DNA of 64,000 nucleotides, taken from NCBI GenBank assembly GCA_009840005.1, contig VXOR01000097.1, positions 116,488-180,487 on the forward strand, read 5' to 3'. The stretch's first letter is position 1, and every line of letters starts with the position of its first letter. A program made the translations under genes and the position numbers. The notes below the pieces were generated by a model that saw only the letters and a list, made by a program, of their open reading frames with translations, had not been told where the DNA came from and did not search any database. Source of the DNA: Gemmatimonadota bacterium (GTDB lineage: Bacteria; Latescibacterota; UBA2968; UBA8231). Below are positions 10,983-20,514 of this stretch, piece by piece.

Positions 10983-12056
10983 TTAGCGGTCTGCATAGGC
11001 TTTGATGATGTCGATGATTAGGGCGATGTCGCAGCGGGCCTCTGCCAAGGGAGTACGCGGCTGTGCGCCCTCGGTGATGCAGGCGTGGAAGTGCTTCAGC
11101 TCGCGGACGAAAGGGCCTTCCCACGCGATGGCCGGGCGGTGGACGATGGCCTCGCCGGATTCGTCGAGGGTCTGAATTTCCAGGGTGGAGAGGATTCCCC
11201 GCGAAAAACCGGTTGGATAAGAGAGCAACACGCGGCGGTCGTCGCCGCAGACTTCGAGGGTTTCCTTGAAGTCGCGCACGTCCTTTAACTCGACCCAAGT
11301 TGCCGCACAGCGCGCGCCGTTGGCATAAGCGAGCATGGTGCTGACGCCCCAGCCTTCGTACCAGATCTCGGTGCTGGCGACTTCTTCGGGAACGCCCATG
11401 ATGGCGCGCAGGCCGTAGATGTCGTGGATCATGCTGCCGGCAAGGTGGCCAAAGGCAGACTGTACGTCGGCGGGGACTTCGCCGATGGCTTCGCGCACGG
11501 CCGCCGCGCGCGCCGCGCTCGTCTGCTCCATAGCCGCAGTGGGTATGTCGTCGGTGCGGTGTAGGCGGAAGTGCGCGAGGTGATGCGAGTTGTTGGTGTG
11601 CAAGTGGTGGATCTGCACGAAGCGAATCGCGGCCATGTCAGCGGCAGTGCGGGCCGCAGCCTCAAAGGCCGGGTCGTACACTTTCATGTAGCCAGCTAAG
11701 CCAACGGTGCCGGCCGCCTGTCGGGCGGCGATGATCCGGTCGGCCTCTTGCAGGGAGAAGCAGATCGGCTTTTCGATGAAGACGTGTTTGCCGGCCTCAA
11801 AGGCGGCGACGGCGATCTCGGTCTTGGGATCGGTGTGGCACAGGAGTACGGCGTCGATGTCGGCAACGAGCAGCGCGCGCCAGTCGTCAGTGTGGTGCGG
11901 CACGTGAAATTCCTGTGCCACGGTCTGTGCCAAGCTCGGCGAGATGTCGCAGACCATCTCGACGGAAAACAGGTCCTTGAGCGCGGTGAGGTTAGGCAGG
12001 TGCTGGACTTGGGCGACGGCACCGCAGCCGACGATTCCGATGCGGACAGGAGCCAT
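10983..12056 (-). CDS. Gfo/Idh/MocA family oxidoreductase
   Basis: 357 residues. N-terminal Rossmann fold with GIVGCGAVAQVQHLPNL (about residues 6-22) for NAD(P), the EKPICFS motif near residue 96 whose Lys helps catalysis, and a C-terminal alpha/beta substrate domain. Family members oxidise sugars, inositols or sugar nucleotides. ATG 12056 starts one base after the cupin stop, with GAAGGTGGG in the end of that gene as ribosome site; the hydrolase ATG follows 13 bases after its stop. Tight spacing shows one operon. Confidence 0.9.
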   Translation of the reverse strand: MAPVRIGIVGCGAVAQVQHLPNLTALKDLFSVEMVCDISPSLAQTVAQEFHVPHHTDDWRALLVADIDAVLLCHTDPKTEIAVAAFEAGKHVFIEKPICFSLQEADRIIAARQAAGTVGLAGYMKVYDPAFEAAARTAADMAAIRFVQIHHLHTNNSHHLAHFRLHRTDDIPTAAMEQTSAARAAAVREAIGEVPADVQSAFGHLAGSMIHDIYGLRAIMGVPEEVASTEIWYEGWGVSTMLAYANGARCAATWVELKDVRDFKETLEVCGDDRRVLLSYPTGFSRGILSTLEIQTLDESGEAIVHRPAIAWEGPFVRELKHFHACITEGAQPRTPLAEARCDIALIIDIIKAYADR

Positions 12057-12057
12057 G

Positions 12058-12702
12058 TCAACCCACCTTCCCGACGCGGGGCGTCAAGTCGTTCCAGAGA
12101 TCGGCCATAGCGTAGGCCTGCTTTAAGCTCTGATACACGTCTTGCCACATGGCTTCGCGCAGCTCGGTGGCCCGTGCTTCGTCGCCGGCAGCGAGGGCAG
12201 CCTTGAGTTGGTCGCTTCTTGCTGCTTGGGCGGTCGCTTGGTCGCTGGCGGTCTGGGCTAGGTCGGCTGACGCGGTTGTGAATTTGTCGATGAGTTCGTC
12301 GATGGGCGTATCGGTATCCGTCTCCACGTCGTACGAGCTGGAGAGTTGGAAGCGAGTTGGGTGACGGGTGCCGTCGGGGTCGCGGCCGGTGTGGGTTGGC
12401 TGGATGTGGGGCGTAACCGATAGGTACATGACCATGGGTTCATCGCCGACGACCCGCACCTGATGGATCTCGTCGGCGAGGGCAACGCAGAGCTGGCCCG
12501 CGCATAGCTCCTGTTCGCTGCCGGCGATGTGGAAGACACAGCGGCCTTGCAGGATGAGGAAAATCTCGTGGCCGAGGTCGTGGCTGTGCAGGCCGGCCAC
12601 GTCGCCCGGCTGCATGCGCAGAAAGCGGGAGCGGATGTGTGGCGTGACGAGGAGGTTTTTGATGTGTTCCTCTTTGCGAAAGTCGAAAATTTCAAAGGCC
12701 AT
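12058..12702 (-). CDS. Cupin-domain protein with helical C-terminal tail
   Basis: 214 residues. The cupin metal site is visible as PGDVAGLHSHDLGHEIFLILQG (H-x-H...E...G pattern) around residues 32-53, followed by the second motif GDEPMVMYLSV near 106. The last 90 residues are Ala- and Asp-rich and probably helical. Single-domain cupins in such operons are often sugar isomerases or sensors of the sugar handled by the adjacent oxidoreductase; the exact function is unknown. AAGGAGCC 8 bases upstream supports ATG 12702. It is the first gene of the three-gene operon. Confidence 0.8.
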   Translation of the reverse strand: MAFEIFDFRKEEHIKNLLVTPHIRSRFLRMQPGDVAGLHSHDLGHEIFLILQGRCVFHIAGSEQELCAGQLCVALADEIHQVRVVGDEPMVMYLSVTPHIQPTHTGRDPDGTRHPTRFQLSSSYDVETDTDTPIDELIDKFTTASADLAQTASDQATAQAARSDQLKAALAAGDEARATELREAMWQDVYQSLKQAYAMADLWNDLTPRVGKVG

Positions 12703-12820
12703 GAACAGGCTCCTTGCAAAAGTTGATGGGGATGGTAATCAATATATCCAAGTCCGGCGTCTCTAAAAACGTCTATGCAGAAAGCTGCTTATCGGATCGG
12801 AACAGTTCGTCCGCGACCTG

Positions 12821-14575
12821 TCAAACCTCGACGAACCCCTCCGGCAATCCCTCCCCCTTGACCAACGCCTCTTTCAACGCCCGCGCATGTTGACAAATTC
12901 CCCGATAGGAAAACCCCTTACAACTACAACTTATGTCGTTCCCCTCTACCTCCAATTCGTAGAACGCCCCCGGTTTCGACGAACTGTCCACCCGGTACAG
13001 CGCTCGCTTTGGCCCTGCCAACACCCGCGCCAACACGCGCACTGCCTCGGCCGATGGCAAGCGCGACTTGGCCGCCGGATCAACAGCAGGCTGCGCCGCG
13101 ACAAAGGCCGCTCCGGCCTCGCGCAAGAGTTCCGCCACTTGCTGCTCGTCCATTGCGCCAGTGGGCAATTCGGGCAGCACCTCCATCACCCGCCGCAACT
13201 CGTCCATCACGTCGCGCTGGAAATGTTCGGGCAAGGCGCTGCCTTCGACGAGTTGGTCGATCAGCGTCGATTTGGTTTCGAGGACCGTTTTGACGAATTC
13301 GTCGATCGTGTTGCTGCCGACCATGTAGGTGACGTTTACAGCTTGCTGTTGCCCGATGCGGTAGGCCCGGTCCTCGGCCTGCCAGTGATTGACCGGCACC
13401 CAGTCGAGATCGTTGAAGACCACTTGCCGCGCTGCCGTGAGGTTGAGCCCGACGCCTCCGGCGGTAATCTGCGCGGCTAGTATCTGCACAGAGTTGTCTT
13501 CCTGAAAGCGGTCGGCCCGTTGTTGCCGCTCACTCGCTGGTACTTCGCCGGTGATGGCTACGGCCTTTTGGCCAAAGTGCTTGCGCAGTGTGTTGATGGG
13601 TGCGAGAAAACACGAGAAGACCAGGATCTTCTCGCCCTGCTCGAGCGCGTTCTCGACGAAGGGAATGGTGCTGCGGACCTTGGCCATGGCCAAGCGGTTG
13701 CGCGCGGTGGTCAACTGGCCCATGATCCAGCCTTGGCGCGTGCGGCGCTCGGCCTCGGTCTCGCCGGCCAGCTTGGCTTGGCCCCGGCGCGAGATGGTCT
13801 GCAATAACTCCGTCACGGCTTCGCTCATCTCGCGCGCCACTCGGCTGGCGATCTCCACATCGAGCCAACTGCGGATCTTGGGCGGCAGATCGAGGACCTC
13901 GGCCTTGGTGCGGCGCAGCATGATGCCGTGCAATTGCACGGTCAGCTCTTCGATATTAGAGGCCCCGTCGGCGACCCAGCCGTACTCGCCTTTGTACGCG
14001 TCGCAATAGCGCTTGGCAAACGAGACGAACGAACGCCCGAGCGCATGGCGCGCCAATTGCAACAAGGGGAAGAGATCGCGCGGTCGGCTCGTCAACGGCG
14101 TGCCGGTCAAAAGGTGGATCACCGCCTCGTCGCCAACGGCCTTGACCAAGTCCATGGACAAGCGATGCCGCTGGCTGCGGTAGTTTTTGAGATAGTGGGC
14201 CTCGTCAAAGACTAGGCCACTCCAGGCGTGCTCCGCCAGCGGGTGTTTGGCGAGGATGTCGTAGTTGATGATGACCCAGCCGGTATAGCCGGGCTCGGGC
14301 GCGGGTGTGGGGCCGACGACGGCGATTTCTGCCGCTGGCAGCACCAGTTCAATCTCGCGCGCCCAGTTAATTTTGACCGCGGCCGGGCAGACGACCAGAT
14401 ACGGCCCCTCGGGTCGGGCTTGGTGCATGGCCAGTACGGATTGCCGCGTCTTGCCCAGCCCCATGTCGTCGGCGAGGATCGCCCGCTGGCGACCCAACAA
14501 AAAGGCGATGCCCTCGACCTGATGGGCGTATAGCCCGGCCGCTAGGGCCTCGGCCTGTTGCTGTGCCGTGCTCAT
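12821..14575 (-). CDS. SNF2-family DEAD/DEAH-box helicase with C-terminal SWIM zinc finger
   Basis: 584 residues. Walker A DDMGLGKT (36-43), DEAH box in LVFDEAHYLKN, LLTGTPLTSRP (motif III), and the C-lobe segment ITAGGVGLNLTAA...DLDWVPVNHWQAEDRAYRIGQ (motifs V-VI) are all intact. Residues about 545-575 hold a SWIM zinc motif (SCSCKGFSYRGICQHARAL, CxC...CxH). ATP-driven DNA translocases of this type remodel or anneal DNA during repair. No Shine-Dalgarno sequence is evident. The gene stands alone, with a 118-base gap before the cupin operon and a 285-base gap on the other side where I see no gene or RNA. Confidence 0.9.
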   Translation of the reverse strand: MSTAQQQAEALAAGLYAHQVEGIAFLLGRQRAILADDMGLGKTRQSVLAMHQARPEGPYLVVCPAAVKINWAREIELVLPAAEIAVVGPTPAPEPGYTGWVIINYDILAKHPLAEHAWSGLVFDEAHYLKNYRSQRHRLSMDLVKAVGDEAVIHLLTGTPLTSRPRDLFPLLQLARHALGRSFVSFAKRYCDAYKGEYGWVADGASNIEELTVQLHGIMLRRTKAEVLDLPPKIRSWLDVEIASRVAREMSEAVTELLQTISRRGQAKLAGETEAERRTRQGWIMGQLTTARNRLAMAKVRSTIPFVENALEQGEKILVFSCFLAPINTLRKHFGQKAVAITGEVPASERQQRADRFQEDNSVQILAAQITAGGVGLNLTAARQVVFNDLDWVPVNHWQAEDRAYRIGQQQAVNVTYMVGSNTIDEFVKTVLETKSTLIDQLVEGSALPEHFQRDVMDELRRVMEVLPELPTGAMDEQQVAELLREAGAAFVAAQPAVDPAAKSRLPSAEAVRVLARVLAGPKRALYRVDSSSKPGAFYELEVEGNDISCSCKGFSYRGICQHARALKEALVKGEGLPEGFVEV

Positions 14576-14860
14576 AGATGCGCCATTGCTTGGGAGGGGA
14601 CAATGGCTACCATGTGCCTCTTCCCATTGATATAGATTCCTTCTTCGGTGGACATGGTTGCTCGTAGGATTTAAGGCGACGGGGATGACCGGGGCAAGTC
14701 TTTGCTAGGCAGAGTTTAGAAAATACCGCTATGAAACTATCGGCTTTGATAATGCCGTTGACGCCCTATAGTTTACAATGCGGAACGGCGGTCGCGTCTC
14801 GATTATGGGGCCGGCTGCGGAAAGACGTGGGCAACGAGCGAAATTCTGGCAAAGGCGAAT

Positions 14861-16789
14861 GTGACAAAAGCCCAACCACAGCGCGGCGTTTCCAAACGGG
14901 CGGTTTTTATCGGCCTGCTCTGCGCTACTGCGATCTCTTGCGGGGAATCCTATGGCACGCTGGTGGTGCGCGGTTCGGCTATGGCTGCCGATTATTCCAC
15001 TGGTGCCGCGATCTTCTTGTTCTTTCTGCTCACTTTGCTGCTCAATCCCCTCGCCCATCTGCTCACCGGTTCGCGGCTGCACAGCGGCGAATTGGCGACC
15101 ATTTACATAATGATGATCGTAGCTTCGGCGATTCCCTCTTGGGGTTTCGTTATGAACTTGATCCCGTTTTTAGGGGGGCTGTTCTACTTCGCCACGCCGG
15201 AGAACGACTGGGCCAATATCATCCATCCGCACATCAAACCCTGGCTCGTGTCCCAGGACCGTGCGGCGACCTGGAAGCTCTTTGAGGGGGCGGCGCGCGG
15301 CGAGCCCGTGCCTTGGAGGCTGTGGCACAAGCCGTTGTTGGCTTGGGGTTTCTTCATACTCAGCGTTTATTTCGTCACGCTCTGCATGTTGGTCATCCTG
15401 CGCAAGCAGTGGATGGAACACGAGCGCCTGCTCTTCCCGCTCTCGATCCTGCCGCTCGAATTGGCTCAAGGGGAGCGGGGCCGTCTGCTGCCGTCGTTGC
15501 TGCGCAACTATCTGACTTGGGTCGGCTTTCTGATCCCGTTTCTCATCAATCTCGTCAATGGCCTACACTCCTACTTCAACTACTTTCCCTTCATCCAGTT
15601 GAATACCCCGCTGCGCTTTCTGCGCGAATCCGTGCGTCTGAACCTGTACCCGCGCTTCGAGGTCATCGGGCTTTCGTATCTGTTGAGCCTCGATGTCTCG
15701 TTCGGCGTGTGGTTTTTTGCCTTTCTCGCCTATGTCCACACGGGGGTCGAGCGTATGTTCGGCTGGAGCATTGGCCCGTCGCAGCCCTACTCAATGCCCG
15801 CTTCGGCCAGCGTCGCCCATCTGGCGCAGGGCGCGATGTTCTTCCTGGTCTTTTCCATCCTGTGGGCCGCGCGCCAACATATCGGCGACGTGCTACGCAA
15901 AGCCTTCAAGCGCGATCCGACGATTGACGATAGCAGCGAGATGCTCTCGTACCGCACGGCCGTGCTGGGTTTTATCTTCGGGTCGATCTTTGCGGTGTGG
16001 TGGCTGGCGCAAACCGGCCTGCAGTTCGGTATTGCGCTTTTTTATTTTTTGCTCTGCTTGGCCACTTTTATCGGTTTGGCGCGCATTGTCTCCCAAGCCG
16101 GCCTTGCCTACGGGGTGTCGCCGGTGGCCCCGCCGGTATTTATGGTCACGGCGCTCGGGCCGACCGCGCTCGGAGCGAGCGGGCTGACGGCGCTCGGCAT
16201 GAACTTCCCCTGGACAGCCGACTTGCGCACCTTTGTCATGGCCTCAGCGGCGACCGGCCTCAAGATCGCCGAGGTTATGCGTTTGGAGACCCGGCGGCTG
16301 TTTTGGGCGATCGCCGCGACCATAGTGGTCACCCTGATTTCCGCGGTGTGGGCGGTTACCACGTTGGCGTATAAATACGGTGGCATCAATCTCGGGGGTT
16401 GGGGTTTTGGCGGCTTGACCCAACTGACGGGCAACTGGATCGCGCACAATATCAACAACCCGCAGGAAATCTACGGCTGGCACCTCATCTACACTGGCAT
16501 CGGCAGCGCTGCCATGGCCGTGCTGAGCTTTCTCAAGGCGCGTTTCGTCGGCTTCCCGATCCATCCCATCGGCCTAGTCCTCGGTTTGACCTATCCGATC
16601 AGCCAGATTTGGTTTTCGGTCTTTATCGCTTGGGCTTTCAAAGCGGTCATTTTGAAATACGGCGGGGCTAGGGGCTATGGCCTGCTGCGCCCGCTCTTCC
16701 TCGGCATGGTGCTGGGGGCTTTTGGCTCGGCGGGCATGTGGCTGATCATCGACTATTTTGGCGGCATGTCGAACTGGTTTACCATGTAA
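14861..16789 (+). CDS. DUF6785/DUF6784 family multi-span membrane protein
   Basis: 642 residues with about 13 hydrophobic spans, starting at GTG 14861 behind AAAGGCG. Family marks include YFATPENDWANIIHPHIKPWLV near residue 105, HERLLFPLSILPLEL near 187, and C-terminal GMWLIIDYFGGM. The family resembles oligopeptide-type transporters in span number, but no substrate is established. A paralogue with the same landmarks (YYATPENEWAALIHP, GMWLVIDYFTGM) is at 55103-57064. It lies alone between a helicase and a MITE-like element. Confidence 0.8.
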   Translation: MTKAQPQRGVSKRAVFIGLLCATAISCGESYGTLVVRGSAMAADYSTGAAIFLFFLLTLLLNPLAHLLTGSRLHSGELATIYIMMIVASAIPSWGFVMNLIPFLGGLFYFATPENDWANIIHPHIKPWLVSQDRAATWKLFEGAARGEPVPWRLWHKPLLAWGFFILSVYFVTLCMLVILRKQWMEHERLLFPLSILPLELAQGERGRLLPSLLRNYLTWVGFLIPFLINLVNGLHSYFNYFPFIQLNTPLRFLRESVRLNLYPRFEVIGLSYLLSLDVSFGVWFFAFLAYVHTGVERMFGWSIGPSQPYSMPASASVAHLAQGAMFFLVFSILWAARQHIGDVLRKAFKRDPTIDDSSEMLSYRTAVLGFIFGSIFAVWWLAQTGLQFGIALFYFLLCLATFIGLARIVSQAGLAYGVSPVAPPVFMVTALGPTALGASGLTALGMNFPWTADLRTFVMASAATGLKIAEVMRLETRRLFWAIAATIVVTLISAVWAVTTLAYKYGGINLGGWGFGGLTQLTGNWIAHNINNPQEIYGWHLIYTGIGSAAMAVLSFLKARFVGFPIHPIGLVLGLTYPISQIWFSVFIAWAFKAVILKYGGARGYGLLRPLFLGMVLGAFGSAGMWLIIDYFGGMSNWFTM

Positions 16790-16913
16790 GAAGCTGTCTG
16801 AAAACCCCGGCGACCTTCGCACGAGGGCAAGGTATCCGCAGATGAACGCAGATGGGCACAGATGCGGGATGAAGAAGTTGCTTGGAGCGCACTCGGGATT
16901 TTCAGACGACTTC
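16790..16913. mobile_element. MITE-like element with 20-bp inverted repeats
   Basis: GAAGCTGTCTGAAAACCCCG (16790-16809) and the reverse complement of 16894-16913 (GAAGTCGTCTGAAAATCCCG) match at 17 of 20 positions and bound a 124-bp segment. The interior contains ATCCGCAGATGAACGCAGAT, a type of sequence often seen dispersed in environmental genomes. No coding capacity. It begins right after the DUF6785 stop codon. Confidence 0.55.
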
Positions 16914-16947
16914 TATATTTGGGCGCGGCGATGTGGCCAGCCTGAAT

Positions 16948-18066
16948 CTACCCCCCACGCCCTAGCACTTCCCTAACCCGCGCTGCCAAGAGTTCCTCGT
17001 CGCCGTCGGATACGGTGGGCATGGACAAGTGAAGTTGGCCTGGAGCCGAGGAGAGCCAGACCGAGGGGTTGCCGTTGCGCAAAGCGACCTCGATTTCGGC
17101 GGCGCTGCGACCGAGCGCTTGTTCGTCCAAGGTCAAGGTCAGGGACGCGCCATTGACTGAGCTTTGCACATGGGGGAGTTCGCCAAGGTGCTGACGCACG
17201 GTCTCGGCGCGGCGGGTGTCGCTTTGGTTGCGGGCGTCGTGATCCATGGCCAGCCAGCGGCGCAGGGCTAAGACCACGCCGACGACTTCTTGGCGGTCGA
17301 TCTTGAGCGGACGGCCAACCCCTTCTATGTCGCGGGTTTCAAAGCAAGCGAAGCTGTGCAAGTGGGCTGCGGTGATTAAGTCGGCGCGGCCGCAGAGAAT
17401 GCCCGAAGAGTTGGGCGCACCCACGTACTTGGCGCCATAGCCGACTAGATCGGCCCCAGCCGCGATGTAGCGGGTCAAGCCGTCTAGGGGATAGACGCGG
17501 AAGGCCGCATCTACGAAGACCGGGACGTTGTGGGCGTGGGCGATGTCAATGGCCTCGGCTAGCGGAACGATGTCGGCTTCGACGTCGATGGCCGGGTAGA
17601 GCAGGGCGGCGGTTTGGGGGCCGATGGCTACGGCGAGTTCGTCGGCTGTGGTGCCTTGCTCCGTGCCCGCTTCCACGAGGGTGACGCCGGGCAAGCGCAC
17701 CATGCGGTCGTATTTGTAGCGCTGGGCCTTTTGGATGACCACTTGGTTGGTCATGCCGGTCGTATCGGGCAGGCGGGCCATTTTCTCTGGGTCTGCGCCG
17801 GTGATGCAGGCGGCCGTGCCGAGGACCAATGCGGCCGCGCAGCCAGGGGTAATCAGCGCGGCCTCGGCCCCGAGCAGATCGGCGACGATCCGCCCGGTAC
17901 TCGCCAGGAAGGCGTCCATGTCAACGTAGTAGCGACCAGCTAGTTCCATGGCGGCGATGATGTCCGGGTGGGGGGACGATCCCCCTAACAGGGTGCGCGG
18001 GCCGAGGGCGTTGATCACGGGCGTCGCCCCCATATCCGCATACAGTGCGCGAGCTTCCTCACTCAT
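16948..18066 (-). CDS. SelA-like PLP-dependent enzyme (aminotransferase class V fold)
   Basis: 372 residues of the SelA/D-glucosaminate-6-phosphate ammonia-lyase superfamily. Features are ATPVINALGPRTLLGGS near the N terminus, ALITPGCAAALVLGTAA around residue 85, VFVDAAFRVYPLDG and the PLP lysine in VGYGAKYVGAPNSSGIL. It is about 90 residues shorter than true SelA and lacks the extended N-terminal tRNA-binding part, so a lyase role in amino-sugar or amino-acid breakdown is likelier than selenocysteine synthesis, although selB lies 5 kb away. ATG 18066 is preferred (GGAG 9 bases upstream). It overlaps the stop of the SppA gene by 8 bases, so the two are translationally coupled. Confidence 0.8.
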   Translation of the reverse strand: MSEEARALYADMGATPVINALGPRTLLGGSSPHPDIIAAMELAGRYYVDMDAFLASTGRIVADLLGAEAALITPGCAAALVLGTAACITGADPEKMARLPDTTGMTNQVVIQKAQRYKYDRMVRLPGVTLVEAGTEQGTTADELAVAIGPQTAALLYPAIDVEADIVPLAEAIDIAHAHNVPVFVDAAFRVYPLDGLTRYIAAGADLVGYGAKYVGAPNSSGILCGRADLITAAHLHSFACFETRDIEGVGRPLKIDRQEVVGVVLALRRWLAMDHDARNQSDTRRAETVRQHLGELPHVQSSVNGASLTLTLDEQALGRSAAEIEVALRNGNPSVWLSSAPGQLHLSMPTVSDGDEELLAARVREVLGRGG

Positions 18067-20389
18067 AGGTTTTCTCTCCATATAGCCCCACAGGGCTCGG
18101 TACGTGGTTGGCGGGAACCAGCAACAAGGGCAAGCCATTGTGCTGGAGGCGGAATTGCAGGTAGAAGAGTTCGGGGGTGGGCTGCGCGGTGAGGCCCAAC
18201 AGCCGTGGGCGAAAAAGCGCGGACGAAAAAAGTTTGGGCCGAGGCCGTTCCAGCAACTCAACGGTCTCGTCCGCTGACAGTCCGATTTTTTCCTTGGCTA
18301 GCGCGATGGCCACTTCGAGACCGCCGATTCGGTCGGCGAGACCGAGCTGGACGGCGCGCTGGCCGCTCCAGACGCGGCCTTGGGCCACGACTTCGACCGA
18401 GTCCGGCGCGATGTGGCGGCTGCTGGCGACCTTGGCGACGAAGTCCTCGTACAGCGAGCGGATGGTGTGTTCCATGCGCGCGCTTTCGTCTTCCGTGAAA
18501 GTGCGGTCTGGCAAGCGCAGGCCGAGCAGGGGCAGGGTCATGCCAAAAGGCAAGTCCGCGTGGCGGCCCACCTGCACGCGGCTCGTGCTCAGGCCGAGCT
18601 TTTCCTTCAGCCCTGTGTTGTACGCCCAGCCGGCAATGACTCCAATCGAGCCGGTGATGGTGTTGGGCGCGGTGACTATTGCATCGCCGGGTAGCGAGAT
18701 CATGTACCCGCCCGAAGCCGCGAGGTAGCCGTGGGAGACGATGACGGGTTTGTGCTCGCGGCATTGCAGCACGGCGTCGGCCACGAGGGCCGAGGGCAGG
18801 ACGTCGCCGCCCGGCGAATCGACGCGCAGCACCACGGCGTCCGCGTCCGCACAGGCCGAGGCAATCTCGCCGACCAGCCGTCGCGCACCCATGCCGGTGT
18901 CCATGGCGCAGACGCCGAGTGCATAGACGATGGCAATGCGCTTGCGCTGCCCCCAGCGCCGGTTGGCTGGCCTCATGTACGAATGGGCTGCGACGACGGC
19001 GACGTCTTCGACCGTGCGGTCGATTTCGCTCCAGCGCCCGAGGCGATCTACTAGGCCGGCGTCGAGGGCCTCTTGTGGGAGGAAGAACGCGGTATCTTCT
19101 ACGAGGCGGTCGAATTGTTCGGGCGCAAGCGCGCGGTCGGCGCTGATGTCGCTGCGGGCGAGGGCGTACCAGTCGTCGAGCAGAACCGTTAGCTGCTCGC
19201 GCTCGCCTGCGGACATGTCGCGGCGGACGTATGGTTCGGTCGCGGATTTGTAGCGGAAAAGCCGCCACTCGTCAAAGCCGATTCCGAGCTTGTCCAGCGC
19301 CTCTTTGAAATACGTGTGCCCCGCCACATAGCCCTGCAAACCGATTGCGCCGGCTGGGTCGAGCACCAAGTGGTCGGCCACCGAGGCCCAGTGATAACCG
19401 TGCATGCCCACACGGTCGATGTACACCACGACTCGCTGCCCCCCAGCGCGGATTTGACGCAGCTTTTCTCGCAGTTCCCAGCCGAGTGCCGGGCTAATCC
19501 GCAGGCCCGAAGCATTGATGGCGAGGCCCTTGATCGCGGGGTCGCGGCGCGCGCGCTCCAGCAAGGCGATGAGGGAGAGCAGGCTCTGCGAGTCGTCGAA
19601 GAAAGCAAAGCGGCGGTGTTGCACCGGCCCGGACAATTCCATGGAAAGGTAGCGCGCTCGCGGCCGGAATAGGTTCCCGCGCTGTGCGCCTAAGCGCGCT
19701 GCATACGTCTGGAAGGTGCGGCTGTGCGCCTGCGCTTGGAAATCGGCGGCACCCAGTCCGAGGCGCAAGCCAACGCTCAGGGCGCGGTCCTCGAACAAGC
19801 GCCCTGTCAGTGCCAGCCCCGGCACTAGTTCGACTACGGCTCCGGTGCTCCAGAACTCCGCCTCGTCGGTGCGGGCGTAATCCGCATACAAGGTGAGCCG
19901 CTCGTCGCCCAAGGGGCGCAGGGCGAGATCGACGGCTCCTTCGCGGCTCTCGTTTGCAAAGGTCGAAGTGAAGGTGCCGCCTACTGAAAGACGCGGGCCG
20001 GGCCGCCAAATTCCCCCGAGGACGACGTGCCGCACGCTTCCCCATCCCATGCTCACCCCGAGACTGAAGTCGCGGTCGCCGGTGCTGAGTCCGGCCCGGT
20101 ACTCGCGGTCGCGGCGGCCGTTTATCATGCCAAACCCCAAATGGGGCATGGCCGAAAAAAGACCCCACGACTGAGTAGAGTTGCTGTCCGACCAAGCGAC
20201 TCCCTGCTCCACGCCTTCGACGTAGCTGAGCAGCGCGGGATTGGCGTAGCCGTAGAGGCCGATGTCGAGTGCACCGGAAGGGGCGAGCGCGAATTCCCCG
20301 CGCTCGGCGTAGGGAATAAACGAGGATTGGGCGCTTGCGGCGTTCGCGGCGAGGAAGCAGCAGAGGAATTGGAACAAGCGCATAGGCAA
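18059..20389 (-). CDS. sppA: SppA-type signal peptide peptidase fused to an N-terminal envelope beta domain
   Basis: 776 residues from TTG 20389, or 774 from ATG 20383. Residues 1-20 form a signal peptide ending ASAQ. Residues 21-255 are beta-rich with alternating Gly and aromatic residues (LGFGMINGRR, YRAGLSTGDRDFSLGVSMGWG), resembling PorV/UPF0164-type outer-membrane barrels. Residues 255-776 are a complete double-length SppA: catalytic Lys381 in FRYKSATEP and Ser559 in YLAASGGYM, plus DSPGGD and TGSIGVI. SppA normally digests leftover signal peptides at the inner membrane; the fusion suggests a periplasmic or outer-membrane-tethered protease. No Shine-Dalgarno sequence is obvious. Its stop overlaps the SelA-like gene. 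Confidence 0.85.
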   Translation of the reverse strand: MPMRLFQFLCCFLAANAASAQSSFIPYAERGEFALAPSGALDIGLYGYANPALLSYVEGVEQGVAWSDSNSTQSWGLFSAMPHLGFGMINGRRDREYRAGLSTGDRDFSLGVSMGWGSVRHVVLGGIWRPGPRLSVGGTFTSTFANESREGAVDLALRPLGDERLTLYADYARTDEAEFWSTGAVVELVPGLALTGRLFEDRALSVGLRLGLGAADFQAQAHSRTFQTYAARLGAQRGNLFRPRARYLSMELSGPVQHRRFAFFDDSQSLLSLIALLERARRDPAIKGLAINASGLRISPALGWELREKLRQIRAGGQRVVVYIDRVGMHGYHWASVADHLVLDPAGAIGLQGYVAGHTYFKEALDKLGIGFDEWRLFRYKSATEPYVRRDMSAGEREQLTVLLDDWYALARSDISADRALAPEQFDRLVEDTAFFLPQEALDAGLVDRLGRWSEIDRTVEDVAVVAAHSYMRPANRRWGQRKRIAIVYALGVCAMDTGMGARRLVGEIASACADADAVVLRVDSPGGDVLPSALVADAVLQCREHKPVIVSHGYLAASGGYMISLPGDAIVTAPNTITGSIGVIAGWAYNTGLKEKLGLSTSRVQVGRHADLPFGMTLPLLGLRLPDRTFTEDESARMEHTIRSLYEDFVAKVASSRHIAPDSVEVVAQGRVWSGQRAVQLGLADRIGGLEVAIALAKEKIGLSADETVELLERPRPKLFSSALFRPRLLGLTAQPTPELFYLQFRLQHNGLPLLLVPANHVPSPVGLYGEKTYE

Positions 20390-20514
20390 TATAGAAACCG
20401 TGCTATCTTTCTTTTTAAAACGCCGTTTCGACCCCTCAAGGTGCTTTTCAGCTACTTCTTTGGCGAGGTAACGATTGAATTTAGAGCCGTAGCCAATCCA
20501 TCCGTCTTTGATGC

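Noticed and set aside
14576..14860. Small RNA or riboswitch in the 285-base gap before the DUF6785 gene
   Set aside because: Only a weak CCATTG...CAATGG pairing at 14582-14605 is seen and no conserved riboswitch core; -35 and -10 candidates have poor spacing.
16948..18066. Possible true selA (selenocysteine synthase) near selB
   Set aside because: Too short (372 residues) and lacking the N-terminal region of SelA; the motif pattern suits SelA-like lyases better.
20390..20514. In-frame extension upstream of sppA reading SIKDGWIGYGSKFNRYLAKE
   Set aside because: The peptide looks coding-like, but the frame has no start codon before TTG 20389 and the signal peptide begins at the ATG just after it. 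It could be a remnant of an older gene, without support.
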